Of a DNA stretch of 64,000 nucleotides, positions 20,501 to 26,138 are shown piece after piece. The DNA is taken from NCBI GenBank assembly GCA_036245525.1, contig BTPG01000002.1:119183293-119247292 (forward strand), read 5' to 3'. The notes beneath the pieces were generated by a model, which saw only the letters and a list, made by a program, of their open reading frames with translations, was not told the DNA's origin and searched no databases. This stretch comes from Semisulcospira habei. Lineage: Eukaryota > Mollusca > Gastropoda > Semisulcospiridae. Position 1 is the stretch's first letter. Each line of letters starts with the position of its first letter. A program made the position numbers and the translations under genes.

Positions 20501-20598
20501 ATTTCCAGACGAAGTTTCCGGCACTCTTCATGGCTGTGTACCGCTCCATGCGGGCCTCTGACCGCACCGATCGCACGTGTTACAAGCCGTTCTTTTAG
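1..20598 (+). CDS. Kinase-like/KEN-domain (IRE1/RNase L-like) protein gene, 5' truncated, 18 exons
   Basis: Gene-level entry; exons are listed separately. Known of the family: IRE1 and RNase L join a kinase or pseudokinase domain to a C-terminal KEN ribonuclease that cleaves RNA after dimerisation. Seen here: exons 10-15 give a kinase fold (hinge MELCDYTLDEYV, C-lobe ILTGGRHPYGD, DPEARPS then HPFFW), and exons 15-18 give a KEN domain (FRQYKNTLPELVLFVYN, then KFPALFMAVYRSM). The VAIK lysine, HRD aspartate and DFG aspartate are all replaced, so the kinase is predicted inactive. KEN residues aligning to human IRE1 Tyr892, Asn906 and His910 appear kept, with Arg905 replaced by Tyr. Upstream there is a helical region, a basic coiled coil and a long low-complexity exon. 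I see no ankyrin repeats (unlike RNase L) and no transmembrane segment (unlike IRE1), but the N-terminus lies outside the window. Exon phases agree except between exons 9 and 10. Function in RNA decay is inference. Confidence 0.8.
190..265. repeat. Hairpin of the shared core family
   Basis: Inverted repeat with arms GCAAGAGTCATAGAT and ATCTATGACTCTTGC around a GC-rich centre (CGTTAGCCCGCG / CGCGGGCTAACG). A divergent version of the AAGAGGCATAGATCC core seen elsewhere. Confidence 0.7.
295..405. mobile_element. Palindromic MITE, family F
   Basis: Imperfect inverted repeat: AGTCCATTTTTTGTGAAAAG at the left against CTTTTTACAAACATGGACTT at the right, flanked by TGTCTTTTGCC. The same family recurs at 4740, 27470 and 31768. 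Confidence 0.6.
405..478. mobile_element. Palindromic MITE, family E
   Basis: Inverted repeat ending in ACCAGTACACAT with a GGGGCCGTAAGGTC centre. Family consensus ends TGTGCTGGTCTGTGAT; other copies at 15.6, 17.1, 31.9, 32.1, 47.1 and 55.8 kb. Confidence 0.5.
629..672. repeat. GC-rich perfect palindrome, family H
   Basis: Arms AAAAGTCCATCGGGCCGAC and its exact complement around GACGTC. Related palindromes at 8700, 11597, 41238 and 41632. Confidence 0.7.
855..1160 (+). repeat. Dispersed repeat family R, start module
   Basis: Begins near GGCTCACTTGCGAAGCAAAA and runs through GGTCGTCCGTCCGTC, CTTTAACGTTGGCATTTT and a unit carrying TCAAGGTCA. The same order of segments occurs at 16.05 kb and inverted at 22.4 and 30.7 kb. 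Confidence 0.65.
1161..1340. repeat. (ATACA)n tract and LINE 3'-tail-like sequence
   Basis: About a dozen AATAC/ATACA pentamers followed by AACTTTATTGTCTGTTCGAG and TTTGCCTTTCGGC. This arrangement resembles invertebrate LINE 3' ends with a pentameric tail. It interrupts family R. Confidence 0.55.
1430..1805 (+). repeat. Repeat family R tandem units
   Basis: Degenerate units with CATACTAATTTGGATGACCC and AGGTCAAGGGTCA (1544-1556, 1709-1721, 1761-1773). Period approximates 165 bp in intact units. Confidence 0.7.
1803..2105. mobile_element. LINE/SINE tail-like insertion with (TAA)n
   Basis: TAATAATAATAATGAGTATTTATATAG followed by CGCTTTACAAT is a common animal retroposon 3'-end pattern; it ends near a segment reading TTGAAGTCAGAGAC. 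It interrupts a family-R unit. Confidence 0.5.
2106..2560 (+). repeat. Repeat family R tandem units and end module
   Basis: Continuation of the interrupted array with a DR1-like AGGTCAAGGGTCA at 2413-2425; ends at GAGCCATAATGGCTTTGACT, the family's terminal motif. Confidence 0.7.
2755..2920 (+). mobile_element. SINE-like element with (ATT)n tail
   Basis: TTATAAAGCGCTTTGAGC followed by a short spacer and ATAAAACCATTATT, then an ATT microsatellite. This is a widespread animal retroposon 3'-end motif; a similar end lies at 55655. Confidence 0.55.
3042..3227 (+). CDS. KEN-like gene exon 2
   Basis: Acceptor TGCAG|GTCCTG and donor AGCAAG|GTGAAC bound 62 codons, phase 0 on both sides. The product has helical, leucine-rich character (for example RFVQQFLVARGPETILERL), compatible with a helical-repeat scaffold. 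High GC relative to the flanking introns supports coding status. Confidence 0.65.
3391..3640. mobile_element. Degenerate family-B (TTAA) MITE
   Basis: Contains TCATTCAACAACTGGAAGCC, a core hairpin (GCATAGATCCTCATGAG / CTATGCCTCTTGC) and an end AAAGGGTTTTAAAG. Matches the interior of copies at 8477 and 46531. Confidence 0.55.
4011..4184 (+). CDS. KEN-like gene exon 3
   Basis: Acceptor TTGTTGCAG|GAGGTT and donor CTACAG|GTCAGC bound 58 codons, phase 0. The product is helical and leucine-rich (RTLLLLPVLALAETQAGREW). It probably continues the N-terminal helical scaffold. A family-A MITE begins 103 bp downstream. Confidence 0.65.
4287..4425. mobile_element. Family-A MITE, internally deleted
   Basis: Terminal GTGAGGTTTC and complement GAAACCTCAC, flanked by TA on both sides. 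Carries one arm of the core (AGACATAGATCGTCATGAGCC). TA flanks suggest Tc1/mariner-type movement. Confidence 0.65.
4740..4815. mobile_element. Palindromic MITE fragment, family F
   Basis: ACAAGACAGTAAGTCCGTTT then AAAAGCGAGATTGTATT and a complementary AATCTTAATTTTCA. Partial copy. Confidence 0.45.
4986..5213. mobile_element. Family-A MITE with core hairpin
   Basis: Near-palindromic element with TA flanks. The centre is the core AAGAGGCATAGATCCTCATG and its complement around CCCGGAGGGCG. Ends 38 bp before exon 4 of the KEN-like gene. Confidence 0.75.
5252..5486 (+). CDS. KEN-like gene exon 4, basic coiled coil
   Basis: Acceptor TTTCAG|CGTGTA and donor ATATAG|GTCTAA, leaving phase 1. Its second half is strongly charged with a Lys/Arg/Glu-rich stretch (EKSRKERKREKKRQHRMKQK), predicted to form a basic coiled coil or nuclear/RNA-binding-type helix. 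The exon is closely bracketed by two family-A hairpin MITEs, at 4986-5213 and 5515-5767. Confidence 0.65.
5515..5767. mobile_element. Family-A MITE with core hairpin
   Basis: GTGAGGTATC at the left and AACCTCAC at the right; interior CTCCAAACATCTCCAAGAGG and its complement. Starts 28 bp after the exon 4 donor. Confidence 0.75.
6276..6429 (+). CDS. KEN-like gene exon 5
   Basis: Acceptor ATTTTCAG|TGGGTG and donor CCAAG|GTTAGC; enters phase 1 and leaves phase 2. The product is glycine/acid-rich (LLDVLDDIPLTIGPDGIQDV) with no recognised domain. Confidence 0.6.
6572..6797. mobile_element. Family-A MITE with core hairpin
   Basis: CTGAGGTTTCGTTTGCG at the left and GTAACCTCAC at the right; the core is partly diverged. 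Lies in intron 5. Confidence 0.7.
6898..6970. repeat. Imperfect palindrome
   Basis: AGTGGATTAAAAGCC at the left against GGTCTTTTAATCCAGT at the right around ACATGAGCTATATGGCATGT. No family assignment. Confidence 0.55.
7027..7237 (+). CDS. KEN-like gene exon 6
   Basis: I chose acceptor CCTCAAG|ATCTGG because it alone keeps phase 2 from exon 5. The upstream CCTAG|TGTATT acceptor would hit a stop at once. Donor CCCAAG|GTATGT, phase 0. The product includes DNEDEWVMVGGKRTYPLKLR and then a polar tail. No known domain. Confidence 0.6.
7505..7581. repeat. Imperfect palindrome abutting exon 7 acceptor
   Basis: GACAGAAAATCGG at the left against CCGATTTCTGTC at the right, with ACACACATGTTCTAACATG inside. 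Its right edge supplies the pyrimidine tract and AG of the exon 7 acceptor. Confidence 0.55.
7582..7941 (+). CDS. KEN-like gene exon 7, low complexity
   Basis: Acceptor GTCGTAG|ATGCAC (alternatives at 7594 and 7600 stay in frame); donor CAGCAA|GTACGT, phase 0. The product is polar and disordered with a run of glycines near its centre. The acceptor sits exactly at the edge of an imperfect palindrome (7505-7581), so its splice signal may be repeat-derived. Confidence 0.6.
8067..8261. mobile_element. Family-B (TTAA-type) MITE
   Basis: TAACCCCTTCCGTGGCGAGA at the left and GCTGAACGGGTTAA at the right with a core hairpin (GAGGCATAGATCCTC / GAGGATCTATGCCTC). CCC/GGG ends next to TTAA suggest piggyBac-type mobility. 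Confidence 0.7.
8477..8666. mobile_element. Family-B (TTAA-type) MITE
   Basis: TTAA|CCCCTTCCCTGCC at the left and GGCAGTGAAGGGG|TTAA at the right: a clean TTAA target duplication with inverted ends. The core is present but one arm is shortened. Confidence 0.75.
8700..8745. repeat. GC-rich palindrome, family H (degenerate)
   Basis: CAACCGACGTCGACCCGAGG followed by GTCCTTTGC; matches one side of the 11597 palindrome. Confidence 0.4.
8860..11298 (+). CDS. KEN-like gene exon 8, giant exon of 813 codons
   Basis: A single open exon of 2,439 bp, with acceptor TTCCATACAG|GCAGAC and donor GGGGAG|GTAAGG, phase 0. An in-frame ATG at 8824 exists but lies in the acceptor tract, so I treat it as intronic. 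Most of the product is Ser/Thr/Gln-rich and predicted disordered. About residues 700-770 form an ordered helical block (DLFQSVFSNSYFLQQIAIDQ, then a basic helix and FHDLDYYASLYGVRLRDVLG). This block could be an interaction module; I do not recognise its family. Confidence 0.75.
11597..11640. repeat. GC-rich palindrome, family H
   Basis: AGGTCCTCGGGCC and its complement GGCCCGAGGACCT around CGGCCGACATC. It lies upstream of exon 9. Confidence 0.6.
11707..12011 (+). CDS. KEN-like gene exon 9, linker before the kinase domain
   Basis: Acceptor ATTGCAG|ACGACC (alternative AAAAG|ATAAAA at 11752, also in frame); donor CGCAC|GTAAGT, leaving phase 2. The product includes WRTWLKQILDMPWTMRRQYG. The 5' end contains an imperfect tandem duplication (11678-11709 and 11742-11779) whose two copies read in different frames. 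Phase 2 does not match exon 10, which needs phase 0, so an unseen small exon, another donor or an indel is implied. Confidence 0.55.
12220..12287. repeat. Core hairpin near exon 10
   Basis: AAGAGGCGCAGATCCTCATG with CCCCCGCAACCGCGGGGG centre and the complementary arm ending TGCCTCTTGC. A potential 30-bp-arm stem ending 31 bp from the exon 10 acceptor. Confidence 0.7.
12319..12504 (+). CDS. KEN-like gene exon 10, kinase N-lobe
   Basis: Acceptor ATGCAG|GCGCTA and donor TACAAG|GTGGGC, 62 codons, phase 0. The sequence SSGSHPLILGFLTDGTEVGV corresponds to the glycine loop and beta-3 strand of IRE1/RNase L. The normally invariant lysine of the VAVK motif is a leucine (VGVL), so ATP catalysis is unlikely. 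A hairpin core (12220-12287) ends 31 bp before the exon. Confidence 0.7.
12726..12951. mobile_element. Family-B (TTAA-type) MITE
   Basis: GACCCCTTCCCTGTC at the left and GGCAGTGCAGGGGTTAA at the right; interior TTCATTCAACGATCAAAAG and a core hairpin with C/G-rich loop. The left TTAA is mutated to TTGA. Confidence 0.7.
13232..13326. repeat. Near-perfect palindrome with 41-bp arms
   Basis: CGACTGCAGTATTTTATTTT and onward reads as an exact complement about a TATACG-containing centre. Such identity implies recent origin. It ends 40 bp upstream of exon 11. Confidence 0.8.
13367..13552 (+). CDS. KEN-like gene exon 11, kinase hinge and catalytic-loop start
   Basis: Acceptor CCACAG|GCGGTG and donor CTCATG|GTGCGG, 62 codons, phase 0. 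VYLAMELCDYTLDEYV is the hinge/helix D; WQMLKGLKYLHSA is helix E; the catalytic loop reads HGNL where active kinases have HRDL, removing the catalytic aspartate. A near-perfect palindrome (13232-13326) ends 40 bp upstream. Confidence 0.75.
14059..14179 (+). CDS. KEN-like gene exon 12, degenerate DFG segment
   Basis: Acceptor ATTGCAG|CCTGGG. Donor CACTAG|GTATAA is chosen because phase 1 is required by the next exon. The product GRLRLAGYGLRDVM aligns with the IRE1 segment around DFGL; DFG is replaced by GYG, removing the metal-binding aspartate. Confidence 0.7.
14333..14425. mobile_element. Family-G (TTAA-type) palindromic MITE
   Basis: TTAACCCTTTGGCTGTCGG at the left and GGCAACCAAAGGGCTAAA at the right; interior GATTTTGGTCGAGGTGATTC fully palindromic. 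Related to 31281 and 45840. Confidence 0.7.
14455..14525. repeat. Two adjacent short hairpins
   Basis: AGCGTTGCCGGTGGCAACGCT and CGCATCTACTGATGCG in tandem inside intron 12. No function inferred. Confidence 0.5.
14911..14987 (+). CDS. KEN-like gene exon 13, APE-like segment
   Basis: A short exon, with acceptor ACAGCAG|GAGACG and donor ATTCAG|GTACTT; enters phase 1 and leaves phase 0. FWRATEHAAG resembles the GWIAPE region of IRE1. The acceptor is a NAGNAG tandem (CAGCAG), so one extra residue may be included if 14908 is used. Confidence 0.65.
15555..15655. mobile_element. Palindromic MITE, family E
   Basis: Right arm CAGACCAGCACACAGG with CGTAAGGTCCAAATTCAC; left arm GTGACCTAAAACATCTGGG diverged. 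Confidence 0.4.
15710..15903 (+). CDS. KEN-like gene exon 14, kinase C-lobe
   Basis: Acceptor CTCTCAG|GTGGCC and donor TTTGAG|GTAAAC, leaving phase 2. MLLHYILTGGRHPYGD and MIKSDPEARPS are characteristic of IRE1/RNase L C-lobes. A GAT/AAT/ATT microsatellite starts only a few bases inside the following intron. Confidence 0.8.
15911..16043. repeat. Compound microsatellite (GAT)n(AAT)n(ATT)n
   Basis: Begins about 8 bp after the exon 14 donor. The apparent open frames through it (poly-Asp or poly-Ser) are microsatellite artefacts. Confidence 0.95.
16049..16720 (+). repeat. Dispersed repeat family R
   Basis: Opens with CTCACGTGTGATAGCAAAAG and GGTCGTCCGTACGTC, then units with CATACTAATTTGGATGACTC and AAAGGTCGAGGGTCATAAGG. 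Same module order as at 855-2560. Confidence 0.65.
16846..16929 (+). CDS. KEN-like gene exon 15, kinase/KEN junction
   Basis: Acceptor TCAACAG|GCACCC and donor GACGTG|GTGAGG; enters phase 2 and leaves phase 2. Joining exon 14 gives CLRHPFFWSCEKRFRLVLIV, the HPFFW motif that ends the kinase fold and opens the KEN domain in IRE1 and RNase L. This is the most diagnostic short match in the gene. Confidence 0.8.
17078..17145. mobile_element. Palindromic MITE, family E
   Basis: TGTGCGCTGGTCTGTGATTT at the left and GATCGCAGACCAGCACACAA at the right. Confidence 0.6.
17274..17355 (+). CDS. KEN-like gene exon 16, KEN domain
   Basis: Acceptor GCGCGCAG|CATCCC and donor AACTGG|GTACGT; enters phase 2 and leaves phase 0. 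The product (GPGSASMVDILNLVHINTVS) corresponds to the KEN linker helices. The next intron hosts a LINE inserted antisense to the gene. Confidence 0.7.
17474..17596. repeat. (AG)n and (CT)n microsatellites
   Basis: Long AG run to 17561, spacer ATTCTGAGGTTATT, then CT run 17575-17596 that abuts the 3' end of the minus-strand LINE and may be its (AG)n tail. Confidence 0.9.
17597..19645 (-). mobile_element. APE-type LINE copy 1, 5' truncated, RT open frame
   Basis: A 683-codon open frame (19673-17622) covers a reverse transcriptase. Motifs: YRGITLLSIAGKI, GFRANRSTTDMVF, FVDLTKAFDTVSR, VKQGCVLAPTLF and the catalytic ELLFADDAALVA, then the thumb (YGSESWALYRSQLRLLERFH) and a C2H2-like finger CSHCGRTCLSRIGLRSH. 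The endonuclease region is absent (5' truncation). It sits in intron 16 of the KEN-like gene, antisense to it. Clade not certain (RTE/CR1-like). The RT frame is unbroken, but a copy lacking its 5' half is unlikely to be autonomous. Confidence 0.85.
19732..19847 (+). CDS. KEN-like gene exon 17, KEN catalytic helix
   Basis: Acceptor CACCCAG|GTGGGC and donor AAAAT|GTAAGT, leaving phase 2. FRQYKNTLPELVLFVYNCCL aligns with the human IRE1 segment that starts FRTYK. With one gap, the tyrosine, asparagine and histidine used in catalysis are matched, and the neighbouring arginine is replaced by tyrosine. Confidence 0.75.
20067..20150. mobile_element. Family-D palindrome
   Basis: GTCAGTGCCAGGTTAGCTTG at the left and GATCTGGCACCACCCATGAA at the right. 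Matches the centre of the TTAA-type family-D MITE. Confidence 0.55.
20177..20390. mobile_element. Family-B (TTAA-type) MITE
   Basis: TTAACCCCTTCACTGCCGAG at the left; core hairpin with CCCCCGCAATTGCAGGGG; right end GGCAGTGAATTCGG runs into poly-T, so the terminal GGGTTAA is lost near the assembly gap. Confidence 0.7.
20412..20421. other. Assembly gap (10 N) inside poly-T
   Basis: Ten Ns interrupt a homopolymer T run 38 bp upstream of the last exon's acceptor. Gap length is arbitrary; the polypyrimidine tract and the end of the preceding TTAA MITE are unresolved here. Confidence 0.95.
20460..20598 (+). CDS. KEN-like gene last coding exon (exon 18)
   Basis: Acceptor TTTTTCCAG|GTCGAC; stop TAG at 20596-20598. 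KYFQTKFPALFMAVYRSM matches the C-terminal KEN helix pattern (F..RFP.L....YR.M in IRE1), and the protein ends YKPFF, like the terminal YKPYF-type ends of the family. An assembly gap of ten Ns lies in the upstream poly-T tract. Confidence 0.8.
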
Positions 20599-21540
20599 CG
20601 CTTGTACATCTGTTGCTTCAGATTGGTCTACAAAGACTGATCTACAGTACTAGTTTAAATATTATTCTCCGCGTTGTTCCCGACCCTTGTTAGTCCTTAC
20701 CTTATGGCACTAGTTCCGTCTGGTTAAAAGTTAAACTGAGCAACGCCGTGGCAGCAAGGATCCTAATGTTAGTTAAAGGTCTACTGTCATGTGATAAATA
20801 TGCATTTGTCCATTCAAAGTTAGATGCAGGGTGTGGATCCAAGTGTTAAAGGTCTACTTTCATCTGACAATTGTGCATTTGTTCATTCAAACTTAAGATG
20901 CAGGGTGTGGACTGAACATGAAAGATCAGGTCAGTGCCAGGACTTGGCACAAAGTTAGTCATAACTGCCCTTGGCCAACTGGTTAATACCTGTGAACACA
21001 CTGGTTGTCTCCCTTGATTCGTTGCCACTTATCAGTGGTAGTAAAGTGAGGGAGACAGCCAGCATCATCTGTGAATGGTTGAAAGTGTGCACCAAAATTG
21101 TTTAGTATATGGGGCAGTTATTTGTGATAGTATTCTTGTGAAGCAAAAGGCCCTCGGGCCTCTTTACCATATCGCGCATTCATTGCAGTGTGATCCAGCA
21201 CTGTCAAACCAGGTTGCTAACAACTTTTTTTTTCCCCCGATGTTGATACTAGCTTATCAGTATTATAGGGAAGTACAAGTTTAGATAAATTTTGTGGGTA
21301 GTCACTACACAAGTACCACTAGTTTATACGTATTAGAGAGAAGTTTTTATTTTCATAGACATTTTAAAGTCTAGATATAGCATAGAGTAAAATATATTTT
21401 ATGGAGATAAATATGCATGTAGAAGGCCAGTTTACAGCTAGTGTTTGTTTGTAAAATGCATGTATTATTGTGCATGTTTTTCGACAAGAAGTGATGAATT
21501 TGTGATTTATGAGTGCAATAAAAGTGTCTTTTCTTGTTTT
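20599..21540 (+). other. Probable 3' UTR of the KEN-like gene with poly(A) signal
   Basis: AT-rich sequence follows the stop. An AATAAA lies at 21517-21522, followed by a T-rich stretch (TTTTCTTGTTTTT), a plausible cleavage region. A duplicated segment (TAAAGGTCTACT...CATGTGATA-like, near 20773 and 20846) is visible inside the UTR. The 3' end is inferred. Confidence 0.5.
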
Positions 21541-21589
21541 TCACACAGATTTGTTTTCCACCTCATGTCATCAGTTTGAGATGAAAGCT

Positions 21590-22425
21590 TTTAAAACAAG
21601 AAAGGTAAAGCCATTATGGCTCACATGTATGACCGATAAGTAAAGGGCTGGTTTCTGCACAAGCAAATTCTACGTTTTCTTAAAATGTAAGCATTTTTCA
21701 CACTTCTGTCAATCCCCGTGACCCTTGACCTTTGCAATGAGTCAACTAAATTAGTATGCATAGGTCTTATCATCAGCTACCTTTATGCCAAATAACCAAC
21801 CAACCAACCTTTATGCCAAATTTGACTGAAAAATTTGCAAAAATTGTTGATATCTACAATTTTATCAAAAATTGGCAGTTTACACACATTTGCCAGCCTC
21901 TTGTGACCCTTGACCTTTCGGAGGTGATGTCCAAATTAGTATGCATAGATATGTCTTACCATCAGGTATCTTTGTTCAAATTTGGGTTTGAAATTTTGAA
22001 TAATATTTGAGAAAAATCATCTTTTGTCAAAATATGGCTATTTTGGACCTATTTCCTGAGCTCTTGACCTTTCCAAGGAATCAAATTAGTATACATAGAA
22101 AGGTCTTCCCATCAAGTATCTTTGTAGCAAGTTTGGGTTTGAAGTTGTCAATAGTATTTGAGAAAAAAATAAATTATGTCAAAATATAGCTATTTTTTTA
22201 CCTATTTCCTGATCCCGTGTCATATTGACCTTTGTGAGAGGTCACTCAAATTGGTATGTTTAGAAAAGTCTTGCCACAAAGTATCCTTAGGCCAAGTTTG
22301 AAGACTGTGGCTTAAATAGTCTCCAAAAAAGCCAGCGTTTACGACGGATCACGGACGGATGACCACTGGCCCAGAACAGACTCAATTTTGCTTTGCACAT
22401 GAGCCAAAAATTACACTTGCATGTT
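21590..22425 (-). repeat. Dispersed repeat family R, inverted array
   Basis: Opens with AAAGGTAAAGCCATTATGGC (family end) and closes with TTGCTTTGCACATGAGCC (family start). Units contain CAAATTAGTATGCATAG and TGACCCTTGACCT at 21719-21731 and 21904-21916. Confidence 0.7.
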
Positions 22426-23319
22426 ATACACACACACATGTACACAATCCACACACAAACACACCCTTGTATAATTGGTTTTAATGTCTTCCCACAATAC
22501 TCCAGTAACTGACATGCACACTTTTACATTAATTTGAGAGAAACACAAATGTTATCACATTGTGTGAACTTTGTCCAGCAATATCCTACATATTTGTATG
22601 CTTTGAAAAAGTATGTCCTAAGGGTCAACATGGACATACTGCCGATGTGGTGATACTTGTATTACCATTTTTCTGCAGAATATAACATCACTTTCTACAG
22701 CGAACAAAATTGCAGACATAATGCTTTCTACAATAATAGTTTGACAATAACTTTTAGATAATAACTTTTACACGTCCAACACAGAAATGTTCCTGACTAC
22801 ACTCAGAAATCACAAGCACAGTAATTTGTTAAGGCAACAAGAACACCATGCAGCTGCAATAATGTTGAATATACACAAAAGATCTGATTTCATCCTGTGA
22901 TTTACAAACAAAACGGTGGGTCACTGCTGTCATGGTTTCAAGATCAAGAGAAGTAAAAGGCAAAAGAAAAGTTGTGGTGTACATTCTGTTCTAAGCGTGG
23001 TCCTTTCTTTGTTGGGATCTGTCAATGTTTTTTCCCTTGCCACTGTTGGGGTTTTTCTTCTTCTTCACAAAACATGTTGACGATACAGTATTTTTGTCCC
23101 CGAAACATTTTTATTTTATTTTCTAAACAAGTGTCTATATGAGCCTGCTGCTCTTTTGGTTCTTGAGAATAAACTGGTCACATTGTGAGTTAATAAGATT
23201 TAAAATTTGGAAATCAGCAGGAAAAAAAACTACCTTTTCTGCTCCAGTCCCAAGTAAGATTGCTTCATTACCATGAAAGATGCTTATATTTCACAAAAAT
23301 GACATAGATCATGGCCATA
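22426..23319. other. Intergenic stretch with no recognised feature
   Basis: AT-rich, with a short CA-rich tract near 22430-22470. No convincing exon, RNA gene or known repeat end is seen on either strand. Confidence 0.4.
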
Positions 23320-23334
23320 GTATCTGTGTCTCCC

Positions 23335-26138
23335 TCTCTCTTGGCTGGACTTCGCGAACGAAGATTTTATAGGAGTTGCCCACGACGTCTGCAGGCTTGT
23401 TCGTGGCTGCGGAGGCCAATCCGGGACAGGCAGGTTCGACCGCAGTGGCTGCAGGGGAAGGTATGGCCAGAGTTCTGAGTTGCGGCATCTCTGTTCTTTC
23501 TCCTGAGCCGCTTGTCCTTAAGGCTAGCTCTGCGAGAGTCCTCAAAGGAGACAGCTGCCTTGTAAATAGTGGAGCACCAGGTGTCACGGTCCACAGCAAG
23601 CGAAGACCACTGGTGGTGGTCGATTTGGCAGGCACTAAGTGACTTCTTGAGACAGTCTTTGTATCTCTTCTTTGGTGCCCCTCTGTCACGGTGTCCAGTA
23701 GCAAGCTCGCCGAACAGGGTGATCTTTGGTAGGCGATGATCCTCCATCCTGGAGACATGCCCCGCCCAGCGGAGCTGTGTCCGCAGCAGCAAAGCCTCGA
23801 TGCTCACAGTTTCAGCCTGTTCAAGGACCTCGACGTTGGTGACATAGTCACTCCAGTGAATGCCCAGGATGGTACGCAGGCAGCGCTGGTGGAAGCGTTC
23901 GAGGAGTCGTAGTTGGCTGCGGTAGAGGGCCCAGGACTCGGAACCATACAGCAGGGTGGTGAGGACCACAGCTCTGTACACGCTGATCTTGGTGCCTGTT
24001 TTCAGCTGTTGATTGTGCCACACCCGCTTGAAAAGTCGCCCGAAAGCGCTGTTCGCTTTTGCCAGCCTGCTGTCAAGCTCCTTGTCCAGCTTGGCGTCCG
24101 ACGTGATAATGCAGCCAAGGTAAGTAAACTGGTGCACTGACTTTAGTTCAGACTCGCCGATGGTGATGTGAGGAGGGCGATACACTGTCTTGGGTGCCGG
24201 CTGATGGAGGACCTCTGTCTTTTTCAGACTGACCTCGAGTCCAAAGAGCTGGGCAGCGTCTGCGAAGCAGGACGTGATGCGCTGCAGGGCTCTCTCTGTG
24301 TGTGCAACGAGGGCAGCATCATCAGCAAAAAGCAGCTCACGAATCAGTTGGTCTAGGGTTTTCGTGTGGGCCTGCAGTCGTCTGAGGTTGAACAGGCTGC
24401 CATCGAGACGATACCTGATGTACACTGCATCGTCATCATCGAGGTCCACTGTGGCCTGCTTCAACATCATGCTAAAAAAGATGGTGAAGAGGGTCGGTGC
24501 CAGCACGCAGCCCTGCTTTACGCCGTTGAGAATGGGGAATGGTTCTGAGAGGTCATTGTTGAGTCTGACCTGGCCTTGCTGGTCCTCGTGTAGCTGGACA
24601 ATCATGTTGAGGAACTTTGGGGGACAGCCAAGTCGCTCCAGGATCTGCCACATGCCTTGCCTGCTCACAGTGTCGAACGCTTTTGTTAGGTCGACAAATG
24701 TTACGTACAGCCCTTTGTTCTGCTCGCGGCACTTCTCCTGTAGCTGTCTCAGCACAAAGACCATATCGGTGGTGCTCCTGTTTGCTCTGAAGCCACACTG
24801 GCCCTCTGGGAGTTGGTCTTCAGCGATGGCAGGTACCAGCCGATTCAGGAGCAGCCTTGCAAGGATTTTCCCAGCAATGGACAGCAGTGTAATTCCCCGA
24901 TAGTCCATTGTCATTGTGCAGCTCCCCACGCCATGCTTGCCGAGGACTCCTTTCCAGGCTTCAGAGTCCTGGCCCACTCTGGCGTTGAAGTCGCCAAGGA
25001 TGATGACTTTGTCGTCTGCAGGGGTGCTCTGTATGAGGCTGCGCAGGTCAGTGTAAAACTTGTCCTTTTCAGCAGGCTCTGCCAAGAGGGTTGGGGAGTA
25101 CACACTGAGAAGGGTGACGTGTTGCTGGTGTCTCAGTGGGAGGCGCATGGACATGATGCGGTCTGAATGACCCGTTGGTAGGTTTTCCAGCTTAGTCGCA
25201 ATGGAGGTCTTGACCATGAAACCCACGCCTGAGAGCCGTCTTTCTGATGCAGGCCTGCCTGACCAGTAGAGGGTGTACCCAGCGCCAAGTTCTTGGAGGC
25301 TGCCTTCGTCCGGAAGGCGTACTTCGCTGAGCGCGGCGATGTCAATGTTTAACCTCCGCAATTCATGGGCAATGAGGGCGGAGCGACGTTCGGGGCGTCC
25401 GCTGTCTGCTTTGTCGAGCATGGTTCGGATGTTCCAGCATGCTACGTTGAGTCCGGTCGTGGTCATCATCAGAGTGGATCCGTTATTCTTTCTTGTTTTT
25501 TGACCGCATGAGAAGATGCCCGTTGACCGCGGCTAGCCAACTGGGGTTGCGAGGGGACGAGCTTTGGTTAGGCCACCTTTTCTAGGCCCCTCTCCGTGTG
25601 GAGCAAGCAGTGCTGTCCCTAGAGAAGGCTGCTTGGTCGTTCAGGGTGTGCCGAGTGATGTTGTCATCCCCAGGTCAACATCAGGCGACCAATATCCTGA
25701 ACCGCCTGCATGCAGGTTTGAGACTGCGGCTTCCAGTGACATCTTTCACCTGCCGTTTCGCCCCTCGCCCATCGCTACAGGACTTGGAATGGTCAGTGTC
25801 ATGGTCCGTGGACGTTTCCTAAAGCCTGCGCGGTGGAGCTTTTTGGTGGAGTGCAGTGTGCGCAGTACTGGCCCCACCCTTTAAACCCTTGGTTCATCTG
25901 CCATGGCCTAGCAAGCTGGGACGATGGCATCGAGGTCCTCGGGTCGTAGGTTTTATATCAGACTGTCCTTGTCCTAGTCTCTGGCTCAAAAGCCTTCCCC
26001 GGAGACACGGGGGCTTTGATGTCAGGGGTTTCCTCCCTTAGCCTTTCCGCAGCCAAGCGGCCAGGCCTGCAAGGCAGCAGGCGACTCGTGGAGGGCGGGG
26101 TCGTCTATGTCCCGTGCAGATGTGAACATCTGCCCACT
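23335..26138 (-). mobile_element. APE-type LINE copy 2, complete ends with internal deletion
   Basis: Flanked by a 15-bp target duplication GTATCTGTGTCTCCC (23320-23334 and 26139-26153), so both ends appear intact. A 5' UTR-like region occupies about 25470-26138. One 700-codon frame (25469-23367) fuses an APE endonuclease part (LNVACWNIRTMLDKA, IDIAALSEVRLPDEG, VIILGDFNARVGQD) directly to RT from DYRGITLLSIAGKI onward. The end of the endonuclease and the start of the RT are missing. The same C-terminal finger as copy 1 is present. The in-frame fusion is most simply an internal deletion; activity is doubtful because endonuclease C-terminal motifs are lost. Confidence 0.88.
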
